In this document: positions 1 through 6,875 of the stretch, piece after piece
How positions within the stretch are numbered: position 1 is the first letter of the stretch
Layout: the number at the start of each line of letters is the position of its first letter
NCBI GenBank assembly: GCA_002422065.1
Contig: DITO01000018.1
Span: 39,466 to 54,810 of the forward strand
From: Erysipelotrichaceae bacterium UBA6182
Lineage (GTDB): Bacteria > Bacillota_I > Bacilli_A > Erysipelotrichales > Erysipelotrichaceae
DNA length: 15,345 bases
Reading direction: 5' to 3'
The notes under the pieces: generated by a model
The model's database searches: none
Told to the model about the DNA's origin: nothing
Seen by the model: the letters and a program-made list of their open reading frames with translations, nothing else
Made by a program: the position numbers and the translations under genes

Positions 1-1059
1 GAAACTGAAGGCAGTGAGAATTGTCGAAACGGTAGTTATCAGCGCACCTTCGATACGGAATATGGGGCTGTTGAACTAAACGTCCCAAGAGATCGAAAGA
101 ATGAATTCAATACAGCCTTATTTGATGCCTATCAGAGACGTAGTCATTGGTTAGAAGATATGGTCATCGCACTCTATCAGAAAGGCTCTACGACCTCTGA
201 AATCTGTGAGCTGATTGAGAAACTGTATGGCCACCACTACTCTAAACAGACCGTCAGTAATATCACTGAAGCGACTCAGGAACTGGTTGAACGCTTCAAT
301 CAAAGAGCTCTGAAACCGCGATATAGTATTCTGTATATCGATGCCACCTTCACGAAGATTCGCCGTTCTACGGTCTCCAGTGAGGCTGTATACCTGGTTT
401 TGGGGATCGATGAGGACGGGAAACGAGAGATTTTGAGTTATTGTATTACCCCAAACGAATCCAGCGAGATCTGGAAGGATGTCTTTGAAGATCTTAAGAA
501 CCGAGGGGTAAAGGAAGTTCTACTAGGCGTCATGGATGGACTGAAGGGACTGGACGAATCATTTTTGAGTTATTTTCCGAAGGCGGATATCCAGCGCTGC
601 ACGGTCCACTTTATGCGTAATATCTGTAAGCGCGTAAGGGTTCAAGATCGTCTTGAGGTGGCCACAGATCTTAAAGAAATCTTCGCCAGTCAAAATGAAA
701 CTCAAGCCTTAGAGCTCTGCGAAGCGATGAAACGAAAGTGGAAGAAAGATTATCCCAAGCTATTTGAAGATTACCTTAACCGGCCAAACATGTTTACTTA
801 CTTCAAGTATCCCGTCTATATTTGGAGATCCATTCGAACCACAAATTGGATTGAAAACACGAATAAGCAGCTGAAACGTCAAATCAAGAAGAAGGAACAG
901 TTTCCAAATGAAGGCTCCGCAGAACGATTCTTGGTTAACCTATTTACGATTCAAAATGAGAAACTAAATAGTAGAATAATGAAAGGTTTTGAATTAGCTT
1001 ACCCTAAATTAGCTGAGATGTTTGAAGAAAGAAGCTATTTATCTGGCAGTTCCCTATGA
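1..1059 (+). CDS. IS256-family (mutator-type) transposase, 5' end outside window
   Basis: This is a DDE transposase that moves its own insertion sequence by cut/copy-and-paste. The reading frame is open from base 1 and starts off-window. Before the first in-window ATG (160) it already encodes typical family sequence (RNGSYQRTF, VPRDR, LFDAYQRRSHWLED), so 160 is not the start. The catalytic triad is visible in its family contexts: first Asp in LYIDATF, second Asp in VMDGLKGL, Glu in NWIENTNKQLKR. The conserved IQRCTVHFMRN block lies between the second Asp and the Glu. No internal stop or frameshift is visible, so the enzyme could be active if the missing 5' part is intact. The C-terminus ends at TGA 1057-1059, three bases before the right inverted repeat. 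Confidence 0.95.
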   Translation, partial: ETEGSENCRNGSYQRTFDTEYGAVELNVPRDRKNEFNTALFDAYQRRSHWLEDMVIALYQKGSTTSEICELIEKLYGHHYSKQTVSNITEATQELVERFNQRALKPRYSILYIDATFTKIRRSTVSSEAVYLVLGIDEDGKREILSYCITPNESSEIWKDVFEDLKNRGVKEVLLGVMDGLKGLDESFLSYFPKADIQRCTVHFMRNICKRVRVQDRLEVATDLKEIFASQNETQALELCEAMKRKWKKDYPKLFEDYLNRPNMFTYFKYPVYIWRSIRTTNWIENTNKQLKRQIKKKEQFPNEGSAERFLVNLFTIQNEKLNSRIMKGFELAYPKLAEMFEERSYLSGSSL

Positions 1060-1061
1060 AA

Positions 1062-1085
1062 GAACACAAACTTCTTTACACTCCC
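1062..1085 (+). repeat. Right terminal inverted repeat of the IS256-family element (putative)
   Basis: The stretch GAACACAAACTTCTTTACAC followed by TCCC sits directly after the transposase stop and resembles the right ends of IS256-family elements (outward reading GGGAGTGTAAAG...). The exact boundary is inferred because the left repeat is outside the window. Confidence 0.6.
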
Positions 1086-1155
1086 AAAACAGTGCCAGTA
1101 TCACTCAGTAGAATATATATACTTCTTTTTTTATCCATTTTCATACTCAATTTTT

Positions 1156-2016
1156 CTAATTTCCTACAAACGCAATAGCTAACGAACCGGGTCCGGTATG
1201 AGAACCAATTATTGGGCCCATATCATTGACAAAGACTTCTTTTACTTTATTACTACTAATAATCATCGTTTTTAGAAATTCCGCCTCTTCTAAGCAATCT
1301 GCATGATGAATGAATACTGTTTGCAATTCCTTATCAGAAGCAAACTCATCAAATTTGTCAAACAGGGATCTAATTGATTTCTTCCTCCCTCTGACTTTAT
1401 CTGCAACAACGATTTTACCTTCATTATCCAGTTTGAGAATTGGTTTGATTTCCAGTAAATAGCCGAGGGCTGCGTTAGTGGCAGAGATTCTCCCACCTCG
1501 TTTCAGATGATTGAGATTATCTACGATAAACCATGAATTTACTTTCTTTCTCAATAATTTCAAACCATCAATTATTTCATCCTTAGTTCTTCCCTGTTTA
1601 AGCATTTCAATTACCTGATATACGATTAATCCTTGGCCAGCAGAAGCACTCCGAGTATCAAAAATGGTAATGTCGGCATCACTCTCTCGCGACATAATAG
1701 TATTTCTGGCAATCTGCGCACAATTAAATGTTTCACTAAGCGCTGAAGAAAATCCAATATAGATAACGGCATACCCTTTGTTTACGTATTCTTCAAATAT
1801 CTTTTCGAATATAAAGGGTGTAATTTGCGTGGTGGACGACATCTCACCTTTCCTAAGTTTATTGTAAAAATCCTTATAATTTAATTCTATCCCAAAATTA
1901 TCTTCATATTCAATTCCACTTAATTGAAAAGAAAATGGTACAACATGTATTCTGTTTTCATCAATATATTCTTTTGAAAGCTCACAAGTAGAATCTGTTA
2001 TTATCTTTATTTTCAT
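1156..2016 (-). CDS. DegV family protein (FakB-type fatty-acid-binding protein)
   Basis: DegV proteins bind a single fatty acid; the studied FakB members present it to the kinase FakA, which makes acyl-phosphate for phospholipid synthesis. The 286 residues cover the whole family. The N-terminal ITDSTCELS opens the first domain. TTQITP (62-67) and FSSALSETFN (89-98) correspond to ligand-pocket loops, followed by FDTRSASAGQG (119-129), LKRGGRIS (171-178) and the C-terminal IGSHTGPGS (270-278) with His273, which aligns with the carboxylate-binding His of FakB. The ATG follows TAAGGAG at a normal distance (2021-2028), which fixes the start. It lies 50 bp after the radical SAM gene and is probably co-transcribed with it. 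The IS element ends about 70 bp beyond its stop. No FakA gene is in the window, so the fatty-acid role is a family inference. Confidence 0.93.
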   Translation of the reverse strand: MKIKIITDSTCELSKEYIDENRIHVVPFSFQLSGIEYEDNFGIELNYKDFYNKLRKGEMSSTTQITPFIFEKIFEEYVNKGYAVIYIGFSSALSETFNCAQIARNTIMSRESDADITIFDTRSASAGQGLIVYQVIEMLKQGRTKDEIIDGLKLLRKKVNSWFIVDNLNHLKRGGRISATNAALGYLLEIKPILKLDNEGKIVVADKVRGRKKSIRSLFDKFDEFASDKELQTVFIHHADCLEEAEFLKTMIISSNKVKEVFVNDMGPIIGSHTGPGSLAIAFVGN

Positions 2017-2066
2017 TTGTTCTCCTTATTTGAGGAATTATTAAATCAAAACAATCATTATTCTGG

Positions 2067-3410
2067 CTACATTCTATTTTTGATTTCTTCAGCCTTAGTC
2101 GCCCAGCTTTCTGATGCATTCTTGCATTTTCCACATAAATCGCGAACATCTTCTGGGTGAAGCATTTCGGTAGATTTTGCGCCAGACTCCAGAACCATGC
2201 TTTCCAATTTTTCAGGATTATCAAGTAATGGACACGGGCGAAGATGATTATCATTGAATGGTTGATTTCTAAAATATTGCTGAAATAAGGGTGATTTATA
2301 TGCTTCAAGCAACGATTTCTCATGAATGTTGGAATCCGAATAATGAATGAATGCACAAGGCTCGATGTCACCATTCGCATTAATATGCAGGTAGTTTCTA
2401 CCGCCGGCTATGCAACCTTTGACATATTCCCCGTCATTCCAAAAATCAATTGTGAAGAGTGGCTTCGTGTTGCGGAACTTCCGAATCTGATCGAACATGT
2501 ATTCCCTTTGCTCAGCATTTGCCATCAAATCGGTATGAGTATCTATTCCAACAGGCATATAAGTGAAAAACCAGCCGAATTTTGCACCTCTTGCTATCAT
2601 GTCGTCAAAATAGGCTTCACTCCCAATTATCTCCGTATTTGTACTTGTGTAACATGTAGAGAATCCGAATGGAAGTTTTTTTGATTTTAGAAGCTCCATC
2701 GATTTAATGACTTTTGAATAGGTTCCAATCCCTCTACGTGAATCAGTGGAATCTTCAAATCCTTCAATACTGAAAGCTAAAATCAAATTCTTTACTTTAA
2801 GCATATCTTCCGTGAAGGCTTCATCAACAAGTGTTCCGTTCGTGAAGGCAAGGAATCCACAGTCATTGTGCTCCGCGCATAATTTAATAATGTCATCCTT
2901 CCTCGTTAATGGTTCTCCGCCTGAGAATATATACATAAAAGTACCCAACTCTTTTCCTTGCTTAACAATAGAATTAAGTGTCTCATAATTCATTGATAAT
3001 TGATTACCATAGTCTGCCGCCCAACAACCAGTGCATTTTAAGTTACACGCGGATGTAGGATCCAATAAAATAGCCCAAGGAATATTGCATTCGTTTTCGA
3101 TGCGATTTTTCTCCTGTCTTTTACCACCAATGATCGATGCATTAATAATCATATTCTCAAATATTTTCTTTCGTACATCATTGTCGATATCTGTCCAAAG
3201 GCTAGATATTAACGAGTACCAATTCCCTTCTTTGTTCTTGATAATTGACTTAACGGCTTGCAACTCTCCACCTATAATTTTATCTTCGTCAAACTTTTCT
3301 AGTAGATCAATAATAATAGGAATATTTTTGTCTGGATTTGAATCAATTAGGGATAGGACTGTTTTGAGACTAAAAGATTTTATTTTCTCATTAAAGTTTA
3401 GTTCTGACAT
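2067..3410 (-). CDS. Radical SAM enzyme with SPASM-like cysteine-rich C-terminus
   Basis: Radical SAM enzymes use a [4Fe-4S] cluster to cleave S-adenosylmethionine and start radical chemistry. The cluster motif is the CX3CX2C of SACNLKCTGCW (Cys122, Cys126, Cys129), followed by SGGEPL (163-168), the usual SAM-binding glycine motif. The first roughly 110 residues are a helical leader without cysteine motifs. The last third has GCIAGGR (Cys333), EPCAF (Cys352), RPCPLL (Cys393) and LCGKC (Cys426, Cys429), suggesting auxiliary iron-sulfur clusters as in SPASM/twitch proteins. GGAGG at 3415-3419 lies 4 bp before the ATG. I recall closely similar proteins in clostridia annotated only as radical SAM protein; the substrate is unknown. 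No small precursor-peptide gene lies beside it, so RiPP maturation is not supported. Its place between tetR and degV suggests a lipid-related or envelope substrate, which is inference. Confidence 0.9.
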   Translation of the reverse strand: MSELNFNEKIKSFSLKTVLSLIDSNPDKNIPIIIDLLEKFDEDKIIGGELQAVKSIIKNKEGNWYSLISSLWTDIDNDVRKKIFENMIINASIIGGKRQEKNRIENECNIPWAILLDPTSACNLKCTGCWAADYGNQLSMNYETLNSIVKQGKELGTFMYIFSGGEPLTRKDDIIKLCAEHNDCGFLAFTNGTLVDEAFTEDMLKVKNLILAFSIEGFEDSTDSRRGIGTYSKVIKSMELLKSKKLPFGFSTCYTSTNTEIIGSEAYFDDMIARGAKFGWFFTYMPVGIDTHTDLMANAEQREYMFDQIRKFRNTKPLFTIDFWNDGEYVKGCIAGGRNYLHINANGDIEPCAFIHYSDSNIHEKSLLEAYKSPLFQQYFRNQPFNDNHLRPCPLLDNPEKLESMVLESGAKSTEMLHPEDVRDLCGKCKNASESWATKAEEIKNRM

Positions 3411-3424
3411 TTTTCCTCCGTTGA

Positions 3425-3447
3425 ATTCTCATCTTAATTGTGAGAAT
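3425..3447. repeat. Inverted repeat in the radical SAM leader
   Basis: ATTCTCA (3425-3431) and TGAGAAT (3441-3447) form perfect 7-bp arms around a 9-bp spacer, 6 bp upstream of the radical SAM ribosome binding site. It could be a second protein-binding site or a small leader hairpin. No T-run follows on the minus strand, so it is not a terminator. Confidence 0.4.
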
Positions 3448-3467
3448 CATTCTATCAGTATTGTAAT

Positions 3468-3483
3468 TCGGTCGTCCGTCCGA
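3468..3483. promoter_or_regulatory. Putative TetR operator upstream of the radical SAM gene
   Basis: TCGGTCGTCCGTCCGA is an imperfect palindrome of the form TCGGnCGnnCGnCCGA, 58 bp upstream of the radical SAM start codon. The same pattern is found upstream of the second tetR gene (11343-11358). A possible -10 (TACAAT or TAGAAT on the minus strand) lies just downstream of it, without a convincing -35, so a bound repressor would cover the promoter. This is inferred from sequence symmetry and recurrence. Confidence 0.55.
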
Positions 3484-3578
3484 TAAATGGCTATAACAGT
3501 ACCCCGCCATATGCGAGGATGTTAATATGTTTGATACTCGAAAACTACTTTACAATTAAAAACTTAACTTTCTAATTG

Positions 3579-4157
3579 CTAAAACATAGACCCGATTACA
3601 CTTAGTGCCTCCGGTAATTCCTTCTCATCTGAATTCAACAATACTTGAATCGATGTCCCAAAAAGTGCACCAAATAGCATTCTAGCAGCTGTATGTGATG
3701 TGTATCCAGATAATCGAAATTCCGGAGTGGCAATGTTCAGAATATTGTCTTCAATCAATTGAGCTACATTGTCGAACAATTCATTTAGTAAATTTCTAAA
3801 ACTCTCAGACCACATAGCCATACTTGTTAAATCAAACAGTAATCGGAATAAATTCGGGTTTTCCCGCAACATATCCTGGAAGTACCTTATAAGGTTGTTC
3901 ATCTTCTCTTTAGCGGTTGATCCAATCATGAGAATCCTTTCAACTTCAACAATGTACTTTTTGATAGTCATACGGATTACTTCAACAAGTAAACCTTCCT
4001 TATTCTTATAATAGTAATTCAGCTGACTAAGTACAACTCCCGCTTCATCGGCGATTTCTCTTAACGATACATTGGCATATCCTTTCTTTGAGATGTGGTC
4101 GAACGCGGCATTCAATATCCTTTGTGACTGATGAACTTCTTGTTTATCATAATGCAT
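3579..4157 (-). CDS. TetR/AcrR family transcriptional regulator (copy 1)
   Basis: This is a one-component regulator that binds DNA as a dimer and releases it on ligand binding. The N-terminal HTH is clear: ILNAAFDHISKKGYANVSLR, then EIADEAGVVLSQLNYYYKNK and EGLL. The remaining residues are the helical ligand domain. The frame stays open to a TTG at 4184, but GGAGGG at 4164-4169 lies 6 bp before the ATG at 4155-4157, so I place the start there. That gives 192 residues, exactly the length of the second TetR in the window, which it matches closely throughout (shared REIA..AGVVLSQLNYY.KNKE, FRLL.D..SMA.WS and LFG..FGT.IQVLL). It has its own promoter, with a putative operator in the leader, so autorepression is likely. 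It lies between patatin and the radical SAM gene, all in one direction. Confidence 0.92.
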   Translation of the reverse strand: MHYDKQEVHQSQRILNAAFDHISKKGYANVSLREIADEAGVVLSQLNYYYKNKEGLLVEVIRMTIKKYIVEVERILMIGSTAKEKMNNLIRYFQDMLRENPNLFRLLFDLTSMAMWSESFRNLLNELFDNVAQLIEDNILNIATPEFRLSGYTSHTAARMLFGALFGTSIQVLLNSDEKELPEALSVIGSMF

Positions 4158-4176
4158 TGACATCCCTCCAATTAAT

Positions 4177-4192
4177 TCGGACAACCGTTTTA
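4177..4192. promoter_or_regulatory. Putative TetR operator in the leader of tetR copy 1
   Basis: TCGGACAACCGTTTTA lies between the -10 element and the ribosome binding site of tetR copy 1. Its left half TTCGGACAAC is identical to the site upstream of patatin, and the AATTCGG context matches the other tetR and the radical SAM sites. The right half is degenerate. A regulator bound here would block its own transcription. Confidence 0.5.
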
Positions 4193-4201
4193 ATTGATTA
4201 A

Positions 4202-4230
4202 AGTGTACACCTGCAATGGCTTATTGTCAA
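4202..4230 (-). promoter_or_regulatory. Sigma-A-type promoter of tetR copy 1
   Basis: On the minus strand a perfect -35 TTGACA (4225-4230) is followed after exactly 17 bp by TACACT (4202-4207, 4 of 6 matches to TATAAT). The expected transcription start falls just before the putative operator. This is the same layout as the promoter of the second tetR. Confidence 0.7.
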
Positions 4231-4330
4231 ATACTTCTGATGAATCTTCTAATGAATCAGATGAACTAGATGAATTTAGAAATGATCTCTCTAATTATAC
4301 TTTCCTTAAATGAAATATCATATTTCTCTC

Positions 4331-5239
4331 TTAGATATATTTGTTCAATTCGTCTTTGACTGCACTTAATACTGTTTTTACTGAAATTACTTTTTCTATG
4401 TCGTCCCACTTTTCTTTCGCTGATATGTATCCAAGATTAGCTATATACTCTCCTTTCCCAGCATCAAAAATAGAGAATTTACTAGTATCAATGTTAAGAT
4501 TAAAATCTGATAAAGATTTTGCGCTTTCCTGCGTATCACTCGACATCAAATCTATGATTCGAAGAACTACATCACTCATGCGTGCTGAGACTTAAAAGAT
4601 TGGTTGTCCGTCCATAGTAACTGAAAGGATTCTATTTGATTGCATCGTTTTAAGTAATTGGACTGGCAAATTCATTTTAACTCCTCCATCTACTAGTTGC
4701 ATTTTTTCATATTTCTTTGTACTAAAAACTATTGGGAATGAGCAAGATGCACGAACTGCCTGTGTGATTAATCCGTCCGAAATGATGATCTTATCATTGT
4801 CATTTATGAATCTATTGGGTACATTGGTAAAGACAACTAGTTTCCCACTTACGAGGTCTACCGCAGTTATCGCTATAAGCATTTTTAAATCACTTATTTT
4901 ATTTACATCAAACTTTTCGAATTGCTCTTGTATCATACTTTCGAAAGTATCCGCATCAACAAATCCATCGAGTTTATTTTTTGCGAATGGTAACACTCGA
5001 AGATTGGGACGTAAAAATACTTTCCTATCTGCAAACTGTTTTTCCAGTTCGAACATAGCCATCGTTAATTGCTCACTTTTAGCTCCGGCCGCTGTAAGAG
5101 CAGCGATTATTGAGCCCATGCTTGTACCAGCAATACAATCGATTTTGATATCCTTTTCTTCCAAAACCTTCAAAACACCAATTTGCACATATGCTCTTAT
5201 TCCTCCCCCAGCTAAAGCGATCCCTAATTTTCGTTTCAT
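4331..5239 (-). pseudogene. Patatin-like phospholipase gene interrupted by an in-frame TAA
   Basis: Patatin-type enzymes release fatty acids from phospholipids with a Ser-Asp dyad. AAGGAGG (5244-5250) lies 4 bp before the ATG at 5237-5239. The first 215 codons hold ALAGGGIRAY (oxyanion loop; Ala where the family usually has Gly), GTSMGS with nucleophile Ser40, and LVDGGVKMNLP with catalytic Asp184. A TAA at 4592-4594 then stops the frame. The same frame continues (VSAR, then Met 4579) for 86 more codons to TAA at 4331. That part (RIIDLM, then FSIFDAGKGEYIANLGYISA) matches the usual patatin C-terminus (IDIM...ADVVI.PD...FDF.KAEE.IE.GY). Without the stop the protein would be 302 residues, the family size. 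The 215-residue piece keeps both catalytic residues, so residual activity, re-initiation or a sequencing error are all possible. The 4331-4579 ORF has no good ribosome binding site. Confidence 0.8.
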
Positions 5240-5256
5240 GAGACCTCCTTGAGAAT

Positions 5257-5285
5257 ATTCTATTCTTGAAATTAATAGCATTCAA
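5257..5285 (-). promoter_or_regulatory. Probable promoter of the patatin gene
   Basis: On the minus strand TTGAAT (5280-5285) is followed after 17 bp by TAGAAT (5257-5262), just before the AAGGAGG ribosome binding site. An alternative is an extended -10 (TGCTATTAA) slightly upstream with a poor -35. The TTGTTCGGACAA palindrome lies 5 bp upstream of this -35. Confidence 0.5.
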
Positions 5286-5290
5286 TCTGA

Positions 5291-5310
5291 TTGTTCGGAC
5301 AACAATATGA
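5291..5310. promoter_or_regulatory. Putative TetR operator upstream of patatin
   Basis: TTGTTCGGACAA (5291-5302) is a near-perfect palindrome (TTGTnCGnACAA). It contains TTCGGACAAC, identical to the sequence in the leader of tetR copy 1. Its position beside the -35 suits a regulator of patatin transcription. Regulation by the neighbouring TetR is inferred. Confidence 0.5.
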
Positions 5311-5596
5311 TTTTTATCGGATATTTATCTGTAAAAGTGCTTAGTTGTGGAATTGATCTCCTTTTGATTTGTCATATTTCCAAACTTATAAATATACGAT
5401 GAACCTTATTACCGTCGGCATTTCTTACTGTGACCCAATATTACCCCAGTATTTAATGCCATAAATTTGAGCACTTCTTTCCGGAGTTCTTGGAAGTTCA
5501 TTCGGTTTCATAACTTTTTCCAAATCGTGGGAGGAAATCTCAAAATTTGGGTTTGCGTGCATCCGTTGTCCCTTGTCCAGTTCCCAAGCGTTTACC
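5311..5596. other. Gap between patatin and the prophage remnant; possible short reading frame
   Basis: No recognised gene lies here. On the minus strand a frame is open through the end of the HNH gene down to TAA at 5425. It includes an ATG at 5562 that follows AAGGG by 7 bp and would give 45 residues (MHANPNFEIS...YWGNIGSQ). Its base composition looks closer to the phage genes than to the AT-rich host spacers. I do not recognise the product. It may be a small phage gene or the end of a deleted one. A large terminase subunit, which usually follows such genes, is absent. Confidence 0.3.
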
Positions 5597-6316
5597 CTAA
5601 GTTTCGACCGGTGGGAGGCTCGGGCGAAACTTAAGGAACCACTCGTGGATATAGCGCTGCCATTCAACTTGATATGGCAGTTTATCCCTATCGTTGTAGA
5701 GTCTTGATAAACATTCTTCTTCAGTTGCCTGAATGAAGATCAGCTCAGCCCCAAGACTAGTGGCTAAGCGTTCTCTGTCTGTATTGAGTGGATACCCACC
5801 GATGATCCAAGCTTGAGACCACTTCCCTGTTCTGGTTTTGATCTGATCAAGTAAGGCATCTCTGAGTAAGAAGACATTGGTAGATAGTTCCAGTGGCTTG
5901 TCATAGGCAGGTAGTAGTGTGATGGCTTGATAGAGTTCATCTAGGTCTAGGACTAGATCACTGCGCTTCTTATGAGCCTTAACATAACTGGTCTTCCCTG
6001 AGAGTGGTGCTCCATAGACCAGGTAGACTTGCTTTCCTGATCCTTGACCGAATCGTTCATGGATCGTGTTATGACATTGATGATGGACCAGTAGGATATT
6101 GTTTGGATTAAGACTTACTTTTACATCGTTCACATTCATTGGGCTTAACTCAATGATGTGGTGAGCAATACATTCCAGATCCTTCAGGATTGGTTCATGA
6201 CATTTCTGACAAAGTAATCCCTTTTCAGGAGTGCTTTGTTCGATCATCAATCGCTTTCTTAAGGTGATCCATTCGGGTGATTTATAGAAGTCTGATAAGG
6301 TCTTGAATCTCGCCAT
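5597..6316 (-). CDS. HNH nuclease domain fused to a P-loop NTPase/kinase-like domain (phage-type)
   Basis: The 239 residues contain two domains. The N-terminal half is an HNH endonuclease: CQKCH (Cys36, Cys39), AHHIIELSP with His52/His53, and NNILLVHHQCHNTIH (72-86) with Cys81 and His86, which fit the zinc knuckle and metal-binding His-Asn-His core. The C-terminal half starts with a Walker A loop GAPLSGKTS (102-110), followed by LVLDLDELYQ and WIIGGYP, like small nucleotide kinases. Similar proteins are known next to terminase genes in phages of Gram-positive bacteria, where HNH proteins assist DNA packaging. The start ATG overlaps the stop of the small terminase gene as TAATG, so translation is coupled. 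An alternative TTG two codons upstream is less likely. The expected large terminase gene does not follow. Confidence 0.85.
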   Translation of the reverse strand: MARFKTLSDFYKSPEWITLRKRLMIEQSTPEKGLLCQKCHEPILKDLECIAHHIIELSPMNVNDVKVSLNPNNILLVHHQCHNTIHERFGQGSGKQVYLVYGAPLSGKTSYVKAHKKRSDLVLDLDELYQAITLLPAYDKPLELSTNVFLLRDALLDQIKTRTGKWSQAWIIGGYPLNTDRERLATSLGAELIFIQATEEECLSRLYNDRDKLPYQVEWQRYIHEWFLKFRPSLPPVET

Positions 6317-6762
6317 TACCAATTACCTTCTTTGGCCAGACGTTCTCTTAGTTCCAGCTCTTGTTTCTTCAGCTGCAACATTTGAGGATTATCGGAGTAG
6401 TGTTCAGGATCCTTGTTTTTCAAAAGTCCAAACAAAGCTCCGGTATCAGGTGGTTGATGTTTCTTAGTAATCTCGGTGTAAGTAACTGCCTGACCATTCT
6501 CGGTTTTGGTGTAGACTTTCTTTTCTTCATAGTCATATCCAAGCGCTTTTTTGATCAAAGCATTCTCGAGTTCAGTAATTAGCGTTTCTTTCCCTTTTTT
6601 AAGGGACTTTGATAACTCCGGATATTCTTTCTTATAAACTTCTAGGGTTGAGACAGCGATCCCGAGGTTTTTAGCGATCTTTTCTTCACTAATTCCATCT
6701 CTAGCCCATTTCTCTACCAGGTGTAATTTGGCTTTTACTGATTCCCATTTACTCTTGGCCAA
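6316..6762 (-). CDS. Phage terminase small subunit (HTH type)
   Basis: Small terminase subunits recognise phage DNA and bring it to the packaging motor. The 148 residues begin AKSKWESVKAKL and have a helix-turn-helix (EEKIAKNLGIAVSTLEVYKK). A lysine-rich helix KGKETLITELENALIKKALG and the diagnostic QPPDTGALFGLLKNKDPEHY follow, and a charged tail ends the protein. The frame could start at GTG 6771, but AGAGGTGATC at 6766-6775 is nearly identical to the consensus ribosome binding site and is well spaced for TTG at 6760-6762. Starting there gives M-AKSKWE, as in related proteins. The gene overlaps the HNH gene by one base. Only about 22 bp separate its ribosome binding site from the terminator of the ABC transporter gene, and no promoter is visible, so the operon seems cut off from its original upstream genes. 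Confidence 0.85.
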   Translation of the reverse strand: MAKSKWESVKAKLHLVEKWARDGISEEKIAKNLGIAVSTLEVYKKEYPELSKSLKKGKETLITELENALIKKALGYDYEEKKVYTKTENGQAVTYTEITKKHQPPDTGALFGLLKNKDPEHYSDNPQMLQLKKQELELRERLAKEGNW

Positions 6763-6796
6763 TTTGATCACCTCTTCACATCAAACCTTATCAAAT

Positions 6797-6822
6797 AAAA
6801 AAACCTCGGTATGTACCGAAGT
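6797..6822 (-). terminator. Rho-independent terminator of the ABC transporter gene
   Basis: On the minus strand ACTTCGGT-ACAT-ACCGAGGT forms an 8-bp stem (one G-T pair) with a 4-base loop, followed by a run of seven T. It lies 54 bp after the ABC transporter stop. Its sequence closely resembles the terminator at 11676-11701. Confidence 0.85.
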
Positions 6823-6875
6823 TTTGAACAAAATCAATACTAGTAGAATCAGTTCTCATACTTTTCAGTAAGCTA

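Larger units (their letters stand above)
1..1085 (+). mobile_element. IS256-family insertion sequence, 3' part (left end outside window)
   Basis: The element carries a mutator-type (IS256) DDE transposase gene. It appears to end in a terminal inverted repeat at 1062-1085, just after the transposase stop; this repeat reads outward as GGGAGTGTAAAGAAGTTTGT and onward, which resembles IS256-family ends. The left end and its matching repeat are outside the window, so the target duplication cannot be checked. It is the only clearly plus-strand gene here and sits about 70 bp downstream of the stop of the convergent degV gene. Confidence 0.85.

Noticed and set aside
2322..3486. Plus-strand reading frames of 80-151 codons across the radical SAM region
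   Set aside because: They are antisense to the radical SAM gene, whose motifs and ribosome binding site are clear; no family features are seen in the antisense products.
2067..3578. RiPP gene cluster around the SPASM-like radical SAM enzyme
   Set aside because: No small precursor-like open reading frame with a ribosome binding site, and no peptidase, lies next to the enzyme. The ABC transporter is 3.5 kb away in another cassette and has no peptidase domain.
4157..4184. Upstream TTG start for tetR copy 1
   Set aside because: The GGAGGG ribosome binding site lies inside the extra codons, and the shorter start gives exactly the length of the paralogue. The longer start would also overlap the putative operator.
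4230..4280. Repeated GATGAA/AATGAA units upstream of tetR copy 1
   Set aside because: Only four imperfect short units in an AT-rich spacer between patatin and the tetR promoter; no array structure, so not reported as a repeat.
4331..4579. A separate 82-residue hypothetical gene after patatin
   Set aside because: It is in the same frame as patatin, separated only by TAA plus four codons, lacks a ribosome binding site and matches the patatin C-terminus, so it is treated as part of the broken patatin gene.
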